From: a virus
DNA: 42,284 bases
Virus record (IMG/VR): IMGVR_UViG_3300035199_001173
Span: 1-42,284 of that record
Reading direction: 5' to 3' (one strand)
In this document: piece after piece, positions 15,141-23,643 of the stretch
Layout: every line of letters begins with the position of its first letter
How positions within the stretch are numbered: position 1 is the stretch's first letter
Position numbers and translations under genes: made by a program
Notes under the pieces: model-generated
Databases searched by the model: none
What the model was told of the DNA's origin: nothing
What the model saw: only the letters and a program-made list of their open reading frames with translations

Positions 15141-17274
15141 GACGCCACCGACCTCTATGACAGCTCCTGGGATTGCCTCTCCACCAACTGCTTCTCCTGC
15201 CGCTTCTCTCGCCAATGCGCGCTCCAATTCGGGCACTCCGTCCTTTCGCGCGCAGCTGGTGACCCGCCGCACCTATAACCGGCCGCTCAACCCAGAAGGC
15301 ACAGAGTTTGAAACCTGGGAACAAACGGTCGATAGGGTGATCCGCCACCAGACCTGGCTTTGGGTGCGCGCACGCGGTGAAACATTGACCGACGCGCAAT
15401 ATGCAGAGCTGAACGAGCTGCGCCAGCACATGTATGACCGCAAGCTCTGCGTCTCTGGCCGCACGCTTTGGCTGGGGGGCACAGACATTGCCCAGCGGCG
15501 CGAGGCAACCCAGTTCAACTGTTCCTTCGCCCGTGTAGAAACAGTGCATGACGTGGTGGACGCGTTCTGGCTGCTGCTGCAGGGATGTGGTGTGGGCTTT
15601 GAGCCAGTGCCGGGCACGCTGAACGGTTTTGCCTGTGCGCCTGAGATTGAAGTCATCCGCTCTACCAGAGGCCCAACGGAGAAAGGCCGGGAGGACAATC
15701 AAGCCATTGATGTGCAGATGAGTGAAGAGGGCTGCGACGGGGGCGAGACCCGCGCGCACATTATTCAAGTGGGTGACAGCGCGTCTGCCTGGGCGAAGGC
15801 CGTGGGCAAGATCATGGCGTTTAAAGGCAATGTGGACCGGCTGGTGTTGGACTTTAGCGAGATCCGCGGCGGGGGCGGGCGCCTGTCTGAATATGGCTGG
15901 ATCAGCTCTGGCGATGAAACGCTGCACAAGGCGCTGCTGGCGATTTGCGAAATTCTAAAACGCCGCCAGGGCGAGCTGCTGACCCGTATGGACATTCTTG
16001 ATGTGATGAACTGGCTGGGCACGGCCCTTTCCAGCCGCCGGTCGGCTGAGATTGCCACTATGCCCTTTACCGATCCGGAAGCCGAAGCCTTTGCCTATGC
16101 CAAGAAGGATCACTTTCCCGACAACCCGCAACGCGCGCAGAGCAACAATTCGCTCGTGTTTTGGCATGCGCCTTCCAAATTGGAATTAAAGGGCATTTTT
16201 CAAATGATGCTGGAGGCGGGCGGTTCTGAACCTGGGTTCCTGAACGGGGTGGAAGCGAAGCGTCGCGCCCCCTGGTTTAAAGGCGTGAACCCGTGCGCGG
16301 AAATTTTGCTCGGCAATAAAAGCTTTTGCAATCTGGTGGAAGTGGACGTGGGCAAGTTTGCTGATGCAAATGAAGAAGCGGATGCGGGCCTTACCCGCGC
16401 CCTGCAACTGGCAGCCCGGGCAAACTATCGCCAGACCTGCGTCAACCTGAAGGACGAAGTGCTGCAGGAAACCTGGCACGAGCTGAACAGCTTTTTGCGC
16501 CTGTGCGGCGTGGGGCTGACGGGCATTGTGAAATATCTCGATGAGCGGGGCCAAGGTAGCAATCTGAGCGAAAGTGGCCAATTGCTGGAGCTGATGCGCT
16601 TTCAGGCACAGACCGCTGCCAATGACATGGCGATGGAGCTGGGTCTGCCTTTCCCCCAAGCGGTGACGACGGTGAAGCCCAGCGGCACCCTGTCTAAAAT
16701 TATGGATACGACCGAAGGGGTGCATCGCCCACTTGGCAAATACATCTTCAACAATATCAACTTCTCCACCCACGACCCGATTGTGGGGCTGTTGCGCGCG
16801 GCGAACTATCGCATCATCAAAAATCCCTATGATGCCTCCGGCGTGATCATCACCATTCCCCATGCGTACGAAGATGTGCGCTTTAGCAAGGTGGCACTGG
16901 ATGATGGGCGCATTGTGGAAGTAAACCAGGAAAGCGCTTTGGACCAGCTGAAGCGCTACCAATTATTGATGACCCATTATGTGGATCACAATTGTTCGGT
17001 GACCGTGAGCTATAGCCCGGAAGAAGTGCCTGAGATTGTGGACTGGCTGCACGCCAACTGGGGAGATTTTGTCGGCGTGTCCTGGCTCTTGCGCAATGAC
17101 CCAACAAAGACGGCAGCAGATTTGGGCTACCCCTACCTGCCGCAAGAAGTGGTGAGCGAAGAAGCTTTTGCTGATTACGTCAAGACGCTTCTGCCTGTGG
17201 ACATTGATCAGGCGGGCAGCCTGGACGAACTGGAAGATGAGGAATGCGCTGGCGGCGTGTGCCCGGTCCGGTAG
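15133..17274 (+). CDS. nrdJ: Adenosylcobalamin-dependent class II ribonucleotide reductase
   Basis: 713 aa, monomeric ribonucleoside-triphosphate reductase type as in Lactobacillus leichmannii. It makes deoxynucleotides using a thiyl radical generated by coenzyme B12. All key residues are visible: C130 in FNCSF and C399 in SFCNL (the redox pair), C388 in NPCAEI (radical Cys) with E390, and C705/C710 in the C-terminal ECAGGVC (re-reducing pair, Cx4C). GCGVGFEPVPG and STRGPTEKGRED are family signatures. AGGGAGA precedes the ATG and the gene overlaps the dNMP kinase by 8 nt. A B12-dependent RNR is the hallmark of cobavirus-type roseophages. The last 58 bases recur, decayed, at 18056-18113. Confidence 0.96.
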   Translation: MFETPPTSMTAPGIASPPTASPAASLANARSNSGTPSFRAQLVTRRTYNRPLNPEGTEFETWEQTVDRVIRHQTWLWVRARGETLTDAQYAELNELRQHMYDRKLCVSGRTLWLGGTDIAQRREATQFNCSFARVETVHDVVDAFWLLLQGCGVGFEPVPGTLNGFACAPEIEVIRSTRGPTEKGREDNQAIDVQMSEEGCDGGETRAHIIQVGDSASAWAKAVGKIMAFKGNVDRLVLDFSEIRGGGGRLSEYGWISSGDETLHKALLAICEILKRRQGELLTRMDILDVMNWLGTALSSRRSAEIATMPFTDPEAEAFAYAKKDHFPDNPQRAQSNNSLVFWHAPSKLELKGIFQMMLEAGGSEPGFLNGVEAKRRAPWFKGVNPCAEILLGNKSFCNLVEVDVGKFADANEEADAGLTRALQLAARANYRQTCVNLKDEVLQETWHELNSFLRLCGVGLTGIVKYLDERGQGSNLSESGQLLELMRFQAQTAANDMAMELGLPFPQAVTTVKPSGTLSKIMDTTEGVHRPLGKYIFNNINFSTHDPIVGLLRAANYRIIKNPYDASGVIITIPHAYEDVRFSKVALDDGRIVEVNQESALDQLKRYQLLMTHYVDHNCSVTVSYSPEEVPEIVDWLHANWGDFVGVSWLLRNDPTKTAADLGYPYLPQEVVSEEAFADYVKTLLPVDIDQAGSLDELEDEECAGGVCPVR

Positions 17275-17292
17275 GGCGCTCCAAACCAAAAC

Positions 17293-17330
17293 TGTCACCC
17301 CGGACGCCTTTGGCGAGCCGGGGTGCTATT
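17293..17330. repeat. REP-like palindrome, partial unit
   Basis: TGTCACCCCGG-ACGCCTTTGGCGAG-CCGGGGTG directly after the RNR stop. It is an imperfect stem-loop whose loop itself holds GCCTTTGGC. It matches the left arm of the larger units at 17696 and 17850. On position it may end RNR transcription. Confidence 0.7.
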
Positions 17331-17354
17331 GAGTTGGTCCCCGGGCTTTTGTTG

Positions 17355-17615
17355 TCAGGTGTGACTGACGACATACCCGACAAGGTTTCCATTCAGCGTG
17401 TAACTCTGTCTAGCGGCCCAGCCATGTTTGTTGAGAGCACCATGTACCTGATCACGGTTGAGGTGCTTATCGCGGGACTTTTTGTTGCAGGTTATGATCA
17501 TCACTTCCTGCTTGCCTTCAGAGTTTTTGGCTAGCCAGTTCCGAAGCTCTTGCTCAGAAGAGACTTTTATCCGCTTCAAATTTGGTCTGGTCACAGCGCG
17601 CGATCCTTTCAGCAT
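17355..17615 (-). CDS. Small conserved hypothetical protein (KxxSRDKH type)
   Basis: 86 aa, basic, predicted alpha/beta, with motifs SSEQELRNWLAKNSEGKQEV, MIITCNKKSRDKHL and AARQSYTLNGNLVGYVV. From memory this resembles a short protein family common in alphaproteobacteria with no known function. The start ATG 17615 (MLKGSRAV) has AAAGAG upstream; an internal start is possible. It lies between the intact RNR gene and the decayed copy of the RNR tail, flanked by REP units, so it looks like inserted host DNA. Confidence 0.6.
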   Translation of the reverse strand: MLKGSRAVTRPNLKRIKVSSEQELRNWLAKNSEGKQEVMIITCNKKSRDKHLNRDQVHGALNKHGWAARQSYTLNGNLVGYVVSHT

Positions 17616-17695
17616 TTAGCTCTTTATACGACAACACGGCCATTGGAACAAAAATGTCCGAGGGTCCATCGGTCAGCATGCCTGCCAATAGAAAC

Positions 17696-17960
17696 TGTCA
17701 CCCCGGACGCCTTTGGCGAGCAGGGGTCCATTCTACCTCAGCGATTGACGAAAGAGCCTATGGATTCCGCATCAAGTGCGGGATGACATTTGGGTGTGGG
17801 CTTTTGAGTGCGGGTAATCTTTCACGCTGGCGTCCCTCCAAATAGAAGTTGTCACCCCGGACGCCTTTGGCGAGCCGGGGGCCATTCTGCCCATGCGACT
17901 GACGAAAGAGCCTGTGGATCCCGCATCAAGTGCGGGATGACAACAGAGTGTGGAGTTGGC
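17696..17960. repeat. Two REP-like units in tandem
   Basis: Units begin at 17696 and 17850. Each has TGTCACCCCGGACGCC...GGGG(T/G)CCATTCT, a spacer containing GACGAAAGAGCCT, then a second palindrome TCCCGCATCAAGTGCGGGATGACA (its first arm is mutated in unit 1). A GT-rich spacer with TAATCTTTCACGCTGGCGTC follows. The same composite unit recurs at 23226-23630. These are intergenic palindromic repeats, not CRISPR. Confidence 0.8.
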
Positions 17961-18055
17961 GCTGGTTCGTCACCCAAAGAAAAAGGCCACCGCCAAGGTT
18001 GGCTCTTTAAAGTCAGATTCCGGATGATTTCACGGCGGAAGAGAATGGTGGCCGC

Positions 18056-18113
18056 CAGCCTGGACGAACTGGAAGATGAGGAATGAGCCGGTGGCGTCGA
18101 CCCAGTGTGGTGA
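18056..18113 (+). pseudogene. Decayed second copy of the RNR C-terminal tail
   Basis: Thirty bases (18056-18085) are identical to 17217-17246 and encode SLDELEDEE. The next 28 bases align without gaps at 17 of 28 positions: ECAGGVCPVR-stop becomes E-stop-AGGVDPVW-stop. Both redox cysteines are lost (TGC to TGA, TGC to GAC) while the frame and terminal stop position are kept. Upstream of 18056 no further RNR similarity is seen. It marks the far edge of an ~0.8-kb segment inserted behind RNR. Confidence 0.8.
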
Positions 18114-18291
18114 GGCAATCGCTCCCCCCGATAGCTTATTGAATTGCGAGTGTGACCTAGACGCCTTGGCTGATGGAGACTTTGGCGCTTCTGTGCTGGT
18201 CAATCAAATGGCAACAGACCGCAATGAGTACGGCGATCTCCGAGACTGCTATCAGCGGCTTGTTGAGTGGACGTTGAGGGACGACACCTAG
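18076..18291 (+). CDS. Possible small protein after the RNR-tail remnant
   Basis: A 71-aa frame (MRNEPVAS...YQRLVEWTLRDDT), acidic, with no signal peptide or motif I recognise. The ATG falls inside the duplicated RNR tail in another frame and its GGAAGATGAG context is only a fair ribosome-binding site. The C-terminal half (MATDRNEYGDLRDCYQRLVEW) looks more protein-like than the first half. It may be a remnant of the phage gene that once followed RNR. Weakly supported. Confidence 0.3.
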   Translation: MRNEPVASTQCGEAIAPPDSLLNCECDLDALADGDFGASVLVNQMATDRNEYGDLRDCYQRLVEWTLRDDT

Positions 18292-18344
18292 TCAATCATC
18301 CAAATAGGAGGGGATCTGGAAACTGTAGTGATTGGGGTAATGCT

Positions 18345-19802
18345 TTATTGTACTGAAGGTAGCACACTGCACGTAAGCGTTTCTGTTGGTTTGTCATGTA
18401 TAGGTCTGTCACATTTGATTGGACACTCATTTGGCATATCCCCAACAGGCCGAACGCCACTGATTGACATGTTGGGGATGCTTCCGGCGTTGCAAAGCTG
18501 AGACCATGACAAGCGAGAGTCTGTTATCGTTAGGTTTTGAATATTCATGTCGGAAAAAACGATGTCGTTGGATGGGTCTATGTACGCCTGGTAGAATTCC
18601 ACGTCAGTAGCTGAACCTATTGAAAACAGAGACGGTCCAATTATGTATGAGTTCCAGATATCGATCGTGGCAGAATGGCTACCGGAAAGATCTGTTTTAT
18701 ACAACACGCTGCCGTAGATACCCAGATGCAAGCGGGGAGCGGTAATCTCTGATCTGTAAGAAAGTGAATCCTCAATCACGACCTCGACAGTCTCAGAGGT
18801 GATTTCTGTGTGCCCGATGTAACTGTCCTCAACAGAAAGGTAGTTCAAACTGCCGCCTAGAAAATCGCTGGAGACGATAGACCCTTCAGAAATGAACATA
18901 GTGTTGAATTTGGGCTGGTTGAGTATCAGCTCGTGCATGATGCTCGACTTAACGGCAACGGTTGGAGTGCGCGGTGAGTTCAATCTAATGAAATTGGAGT
19001 CTTCGTTTTGAGTCAGCGTTGGTGCACTGACAAGCCAGGTCAGTATAGCACCTTGCGAATTCTGATTTGTGGTGGTTTCATTATTGAAGTTCTGAAGTCC
19101 GTCAACTTGAAAGTCGACAAGTGCGCTCGACATGCTGGTTATGATATCTACCGATTGTGGAGTGAGGAAGCGATAGCTTGCGCGAAAAGGGGCAGTGTCT
19201 TGGAAAAGTTCCTCATCCTGCAGGAATCTATAGGGGATTAGAGCTTCTTCTAGTGTATCAGACTCACTCTCGAGCGGCTCTTCTACGGGGTTAGGCAAGC
19301 TCTTCAATAGTTTGTCATGGGTGAATTGGAAGTAGTAGGCAGATCGTTGAAGCTTTATCGGTATGTCTTGTGGCTCAATCGCTTTCATGAAAATGTTGTC
19401 CTGAACCTGGGATAGTCCGACCATCACAATCTCAGCTGAGGAAAGGTTATGTTGCGCGCTGGCTTGGCTAAGTAACACTTTGTTCTGGTCGCGCACGGTC
19501 TCCAACGATTGTTGGGTCAAAATCAAGGTGTAGATGGCCAAGCACGTTCCTACTAGGCCACCTCCGGCAAGAAGTGCTGTGCGCTTCCACCAAACGGAAT
19601 AGATCCAGTGGGCGAGGGCAGACATTGCATCTGATTTTTGATCCTCGTGTTCTTCGTTGCTGAATGACTGCCATACATTGAGAAACATCGGGACAAACCG
19701 ATGCTCTTGCGCAATGAGCTTTCTGCTTAGCTCTTCTTGATTTATGCGCAGCTCTTCCAGTTGTTGTTGAAGGAGTTTGTTTTGATCAGCCCGATCCGCC
19801 AT
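18345..19802 (-). CDS. Coiled-coil, single-TM protein with beta-rich C-terminal domain
   Basis: 485 aa from ATG 19802 (MADRADQ; GGGGAAAG upstream), preferred over GTG six codons earlier. Residues ~5-40 form a coiled coil rich in Gln/Glu/Leu; a TM segment lies near 76-98 (TALLAGGGLVGTCLAIYTLIL); about 110-200 is helical. From ~290 onwards short strands repeat in ladder style (FISEGSIVSSDFLGGSLNYLSVEDSYIGHTEI split into steps), suggesting a pentapeptide-like or beta-helix domain. The C-terminal 60 residues hold five Cys (LCN, NECP, IKCD, LTCS). Probably anchored in the inner membrane; function unknown. It stands alone, 200 nt from the next minus-strand gene. Confidence 0.75.
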   Translation of the reverse strand: MADRADQNKLLQQQLEELRINQEELSRKLIAQEHRFVPMFLNVWQSFSNEEHEDQKSDAMSALAHWIYSVWWKRTALLAGGGLVGTCLAIYTLILTQQSLETVRDQNKVLLSQASAQHNLSSAEIVMVGLSQVQDNIFMKAIEPQDIPIKLQRSAYYFQFTHDKLLKSLPNPVEEPLESESDTLEEALIPYRFLQDEELFQDTAPFRASYRFLTPQSVDIITSMSSALVDFQVDGLQNFNNETTTNQNSQGAILTWLVSAPTLTQNEDSNFIRLNSPRTPTVAVKSSIMHELILNQPKFNTMFISEGSIVSSDFLGGSLNYLSVEDSYIGHTEITSETVEVVIEDSLSYRSEITAPRLHLGIYGSVLYKTDLSGSHSATIDIWNSYIIGPSLFSIGSATDVEFYQAYIDPSNDIVFSDMNIQNLTITDSRLSWSQLCNAGSIPNMSISGVRPVGDMPNECPIKCDRPIHDKPTETLTCSVLPSVQ

Positions 19803-20003
19803 TTCTTTCCCCGTATTCACACAAAGAACAACTGCCAGTTTAGCTTGTTTTGTGGGTTAGGGAAGTGATTGGAATTGGCGATTAGGGTGCTGTTTTTTCT
19901 ATTGTTCGTGAACCTGTCAGGGCGGGTCGGGTGCATCAATGACCACAATGCGCTTTCCGCCGAGTACGAGCGGGAGTGCCTGTAGGTGTTGACCGGGAAC
20001 AGG

Positions 20004-20852
20004 CTAGTAGTAGATTGCTTCTTCTTCACCGATGCCAGCCTTGGATGCATCTTCTGAGTACATTTCTGTCGGGACCGATCTGTTGCAGTTGTTCTTCAGA
20101 TGGTCGCGGATAGCCCACAAGGCCTGTTTGGTCATCTCTGATTTGTATACTATTCGAGCCAGTCCAAAGCTCTCAATGTTGTCATCGAAATGCAGCCCGA
20201 TACCACGACTTGGCTGGAATAGCCCCTTTTGTGGATCGTGTGGAAAGTCTCGCCGTCGATACACGATACGAAACTCATTCTCTGGGCGGTAAGCACGCCT
20301 TTTGGCAAAAGCTGGATGCGGCAATTTCTCGCCGCCTGCCAACCAGTCTCCAAAGTCCACATGCCCATAATATTCAACGGGACCATAGCCGAATGGTTTC
20401 ACGTGCTGCCTGTCGACTCTTTTGTAAGTGGTGTATGACTTTCGAAGTATGGCTTCCATGAGTTGTTTTTTGTCGAAAACGACAAAAACTCCGTCGTCAG
20501 CATAAGCGTTCCACATCGTTTCGTTTGGGGAGCCATCGTCGGAGTCATACCAACACGAAGCGAAATATTCTGATGCCTCACGGTTTATTTGTGTGAGGGT
20601 ATCGGAACACTGTTGCCCTACTGTTTCTCGCTTCGTTCCATCGCTTAGCAACCAGCGAAACTGAAAATCAGGGTACCGGCACTCGTGATTGTCATCGAAG
20701 TTCTCGACATTTGGTACTGCGATGATGTTTCTCAAGACCAACATGCAGTACTTGGCGAGAGTTAGGTATCGAGCAATGTATTTAGGATCACCACTGGCTT
20801 CCGGCGGGGGACAAATTTTAGGAGCTTGTATGAGAGGTGCTTGGTCTGTCAT
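20004..20852 (-). CDS. DUF2971-like protein
   Basis: 282 aa, soluble. The order of motifs fits the DUF2971 family: an early YPDFQFRWLLSDG, then INREASEYFASCWYDSDDGSPNET and MWNAYADDGVFVVFDKKQL, and later KRRAYRPENEFRIVYRR. These match the family's pattern of (S/A)-C-W, E-x-x-x-MW-x-x-Y and E-x-E-x-R. Members are widespread in mobile and variable loci; no reaction is established. The start is ATG 20852 with a weak AAAG upstream. It is 74 nt downstream of the 20927 operon and could be read through from it. Confidence 0.7.
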   Translation of the reverse strand: MTDQAPLIQAPKICPPPEASGDPKYIARYLTLAKYCMLVLRNIIAVPNVENFDDNHECRYPDFQFRWLLSDGTKRETVGQQCSDTLTQINREASEYFASCWYDSDDGSPNETMWNAYADDGVFVVFDKKQLMEAILRKSYTTYKRVDRQHVKPFGYGPVEYYGHVDFGDWLAGGEKLPHPAFAKRRAYRPENEFRIVYRRRDFPHDPQKGLFQPSRGIGLHFDDNIESFGLARIVYKSEMTKQALWAIRDHLKNNCNRSVPTEMYSEDASKAGIGEEEAIYY

Positions 20853-20926
20853 TGCTACGGTTTCTTTCAGTTACCGCCTGTAACCGCTACATTGACACGA
20901 TATTCTTGACCCGGTCGTCATTAACA

Positions 20927-21478
20927 TCAGAACGAATGCCTTAGAATAACTCCTTGGCCGAGCTGATAGGGTTGGTGAACATCGGAGCCTTCTGAACGGA
21001 ACTCTTGTCGGATTTCTTCTATTAGAAAGTCTTCTTCTAGCCTGGGCCATACGTCGCCGTCGCTGCCGTCGGGCAGCAGGTAAGTAAGGCCGATGGTGTA
21101 AGGGTGTGTGACAAATATGGTCGACAGCCTCTCCACTGCCGCTGTGTGCAGGTCACTTCCTTTAGGAGATGTGTTTCTGACCAACATGAATTGATCCGCG
21201 GCTTCTTGGGTGTTCTTTAGCTTGAAGTTTGCCTCCGCTAGCATAAATATCTCGTTTGCTGAAGCCGCTTCGGTGGGGCGGTCGGCAGTTATCTGAAGGA
21301 CTTTCTCCCATTGCTCGTTTTTGTACGCTTCCACCAATTTGTCCGACTGCGGTAGCTGCAGCTGCTGTGTCTCGTACCTTGGTCCCTGCAATAGCTCAGA
21401 AACTTCATCTGCCGTTGCACTTACTGCAAGCAGGCTTAAAACGAAAACAATAAGTGTGGATGCCTTGAGCTTAGCCAT
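20927..21478 (-). CDS. Secreted protein in the endonuclease I operon
   Basis: 183 aa from ATG 21478 (MAKLKASTLIVFVLSLLAVSATA), a good signal peptide; the longer frame would lie over the neighbour. The ATG is inside the upstream stop (8-nt overlap), with GGGGTG about 8 nt before it. The mature protein is helical with a TPR-like stretch (LVEAYKNEQWEKVLQITADRPTEAASANEIFMLAEANFKLKNTQEAADQF spread over about 50-100). No Cys. Probably a periplasmic scaffold-type protein coupled to its two upstream partners. The exact role is unknown. Confidence 0.75.
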   Translation of the reverse strand: MAKLKASTLIVFVLSLLAVSATADEVSELLQGPRYETQQLQLPQSDKLVEAYKNEQWEKVLQITADRPTEAASANEIFMLAEANFKLKNTQEAADQFMLVRNTSPKGSDLHTAAVERLSTIFVTHPYTIGLTYLLPDGSDGDVWPRLEEDFLIEEIRQEFRSEGSDVHQPYQLGQGVILRHSF

Positions 21479-21845
21479 TGTCGTCGCACCCCGCTTTTGT
21501 AATTGGATCGCACGAAAGGTCAGGAATAGTTGCAGGGAGCCTGATGGGTTCATTCGCATTTGTGGATGGTCTGCTGGTCTGCACAAATGTGTTAAACTCG
21601 ACACCTAAAGGTTTGTCGACAGTGATTGCCCAGGCACCCAATCCAACACCCAGGATAACAAACAATAGCCCCGGGGAAGCGCTTTCGAGCGCAACTTTCA
21701 TGCCTTGCCCGTCGGAAGCAAACCTAAAGTCTCCCTTGATGCCCTTTACAAGAGTATCGTGCCCGAGTTTTACAACCAAATAGGCGAGCACCAGTGCGGT
21801 CAGACGAATTAGTGCTGCAGCAATTATGCCGATTGTGATTTCCAT
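21471..21845 (-). CDS. Two-TM membrane protein in the endonuclease I operon
   Basis: 124 aa. TM1 about 4-25 (IGIIAAALIRLTALVLAYLVV), TM2 about 56-75 (SPGLLFVILGVGLGAWAI), then a tail with two Cys (LSCDP, AGCDD). It lies 6 nt after the endonuclease stop and overlaps the next gene by 8 nt, so the three are one operon. The SPG-x-x-F second helix resembles the third TM of the 10481 protein, which also precedes a secreted protein. Function unknown. Confidence 0.72.
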   Translation of the reverse strand: MEITIGIIAAALIRLTALVLAYLVVKLGHDTLVKGIKGDFRFASDGQGMKVALESASPGLLFVILGVGLGAWAITVDKPLGVEFNTFVQTSRPSTNANEPIRLPATIPDLSCDPITKAGCDDNG

Positions 21846-21851
21846 TTGGGT

Positions 21852-22547
21852 TTAGTCCTGTATCCACGGATTGCTGTTGCCTTGAACGGCCTCAATTCTT
21901 TCGTCTCGGAGGATCTCCCAGTCAGAAACCGGATCAGCGTCGTTCCATTCCCTGAACATCGCTAGTTCCTCTTCAGGAATAAAGACACCATGCTTCCAGT
22001 TCATGTAGAGCCAGATACGGGCAACGTCGCCGCGGTCTTCTGCGGCAGGGTAGAATGTGCCTTTGGCGTCTTCGATCATGCATGCACCGAAATCGCTGGT
22101 TTCCTCCGGAAGCACCCCGTACCTATCATCAGTTCGTAACGCGTTGACCTGGCCTACTGAAGGCACGAGGTTGTGGAGATCAAACAATATCTCCCGGGCA
22201 GGCGCACTGTTCGCTTGGCAATAACTTTTCCCATGATCCATATAGCAGGCCATCTGCTTTGCCGGCGTCAATGCACCAGGAACGACGTGCTCCCACTCCA
22301 GGACAAACATACGGTTCCGGTACTTGTCTGACGGTTCATAGCCGCACGCTTCGTGCGTAACTGTGCCTGAGCCACTGTTGTTGTTCTTGCTGGTCATTTC
22401 ACAGTTGCAATAGAAGGTCTCAGTCTGGTCGAAGTACACCAGATCAGAAGTCCTGTTCTTGGCCGCACTCCAACTTGTGGCTATATCAAGTGCATAGGCT
22501 GGCATTGGGATTAGAGCGAAGGCTAGTATGACTGCGATAATTTTCAT
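21852..22547 (-). CDS. Secreted endonuclease I (EndA/NucM family)
   Basis: 231 aa from ATG 22547 (MKIIAVILAFALIPMPAYA), with GGGGAG upstream; this gives a clean signal peptide, unlike the 24-residue extension. Non-specific periplasmic/extracellular endonuclease. Motifs of the His-Me finger family are present: EWEHVVP, DLHNLVPSVGQVN (catalytic/metal region) and RGDVARIWLYMN. Several Cys (YCNC, EAC, MAC, YC, AC) suggest disulfides. Length is typical. It leads an operon with a TM protein and a secreted protein, an arrangement I do not know from characterised endA loci. It may destroy foreign DNA in the periplasm (inference). Confidence 0.9.
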   Translation of the reverse strand: MKIIAVILAFALIPMPAYALDIATSWSAAKNRTSDLVYFDQTETFYCNCEMTSKNNNSGSGTVTHEACGYEPSDKYRNRMFVLEWEHVVPGALTPAKQMACYMDHGKSYCQANSAPAREILFDLHNLVPSVGQVNALRTDDRYGVLPEETSDFGACMIEDAKGTFYPAAEDRGDVARIWLYMNWKHGVFIPEEELAMFREWNDADPVSDWEILRDERIEAVQGNSNPWIQD

Positions 22548-22657
22548 GTGAAGCTCCCCAATTGTTCTTGAGATGATCTTAGTGATCCGCTCCAAAATGT
22601 GGAGTCTCAATTTCACCATAGTGTCTTGGGTGCTTGTGATTGGGATGACGGTGGGAA

Positions 22658-22679
22658 GGGGGCTTTGATGCCTGCCCCC
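22658..22679. terminator. Strong GC hairpin in the divergent gap
   Basis: GGGGGC (22658-22663) pairs with GCCCCC (22674-22679) around a 10-nt loop between the divergent endonuclease I and phosphatase genes. No T-tract follows on either strand, so it may be a leader structure or a boundary element instead of a terminator. Confidence 0.3.
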
Positions 22680-22769
22680 TCACGTAATAAACAAGATGGT
22701 TTGATCTGATCCATCGCTCCCCTATATAGAACGCGTACGTGCCGACAGTTTTTCATCAAAGGTAAGGCG

Positions 22770-23225
22770 ATGGAGTTCTATGTATTTGATCTGGACGGCA
22801 CGCTGGCGTTGATCCATCACCGCCAACACATGGTGCGTGACGGGAACCGGGACTGGGATGGCTTCTACGCTGCGTGTGTTGATGATGATCCCCACGCGCC
22901 CGTCATCCGTGTCTTTCAGGATCTTTTGGCGTCCGGCGCTGCCATTGAAATCTGGTCCGGGCGCTCTGCCGTGGTGGAAGACGAGACGGTGGCCTGGCTC
23001 ACCCGCGAACTGGGCGTTGTCAGTGCAGAAGACATTCGCGCCATGTTGCGCATGAGGCCGGACAAAGACTACACCCCCGACCATGAGCTGAAACTGTCCT
23101 GGCTGAACGAGACCCGCGCGGCAGGACGCCACGTGCTCATGGTGTTTGATGACCGCCAGAAGGTGGTGGACATGTGGCGGAGCGAGGGGGTGACCTGTGC
23201 GCAGGTCGCGCCCGGTGATTTTTAG
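22770..23225 (+). CDS. Phage HAD-family phosphatase (PNK 3'-phosphatase-like)
   Basis: 151 aa. HAD motif I is FDLDGTL (D7, D9), motif II is the Ser in IWSGRS, the Lys of motif III is in HELKLSWL, and motif IV is VFDDRQKVVDMWR. The tail VTCAQVAPGDF is typical of stand-alone phage proteins resembling the phosphatase domain of T4 polynucleotide kinase. Likely role: removal of 3' phosphates from nicked nucleic acid or nucleotides, in keeping with the nucleotide-metabolism genes 13708-17274 on the same strand. AAGGTAAGG precedes the ATG. A REP unit starts directly after the stop. Confidence 0.88.
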   Translation: MEFYVFDLDGTLALIHHRQHMVRDGNRDWDGFYAACVDDDPHAPVIRVFQDLLASGAAIEIWSGRSAVVEDETVAWLTRELGVVSAEDIRAMLRMRPDKDYTPDHELKLSWLNETRAAGRHVLMVFDDRQKVVDMWRSEGVTCAQVAPGDF

Positions 23226-23630
23226 GCTGGGGTCCATTCTGCTTATGCGTTTGACGAAAGAGCCTGTGGATCCCGCATCAAGTGCGGGATGACAACTGAG
23301 TGTGGGTTTTTGGGTGTGGGTAATCTTTCACGCTGGCGCCTCCCAAAAACAAAAACCTGTCACCCCGGGCTCGACCCGGGGTCCACTCTACAGATGAATT
23401 CGACGAGATGGCCTATGGATCCCGCATCAAGTGCGGGATGACAACAGAGGGTGGATTTTTGGGTGTGGGTAATCTTTCACGCTGGCGTCTCCCAAAAACA
23501 AAAACCTGTCACCCCGGGCTCGACCCGGGGTCCATTCTGCTTATGCGTTTGACGAAGGAGCCTATGGATCCCGCATCAAGCATGTCCTCGGGCTTGACCC
23601 GTGGATGCGGGATGACAGCAGAGCGCGGGG
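23226..23630. repeat. Array of three REP-like units
   Basis: Units run from about 23226 (left arm missing), 23358 and 23507, with a period of ~150 bp. Each has TGTCACCCCGGGCTCGACC...GGGGTCCA, a spacer with GACGA(A/G), TCCCGCATCAAGTGCGGGATGACA and the TAATCTTTCACGCTGGCG spacer. In the third unit the second palindrome is interrupted by an inserted GTCCTCGGGCTTGACCCG, giving a larger nested dyad. They resemble the 17696-17960 pair but carry GGCTCGACC in place of ACGCCTTTGGCGAG. No gene lies in this stretch. Confidence 0.8.
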
Positions 23631-23643
23631 CAGGTGCATGCCA

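Noticed and set aside
17355-18113. Insertion sequence or transposon between the RNR tail copies
   Set aside because: No transposase and no terminal inverted repeats or short target duplication; the flanking repeat is gene-derived and in frame.
23226-23630. CRISPR array
   Set aside because: Units are ~150 bp composite palindromes with conserved, not unique, spacers, and no cas genes are nearby.
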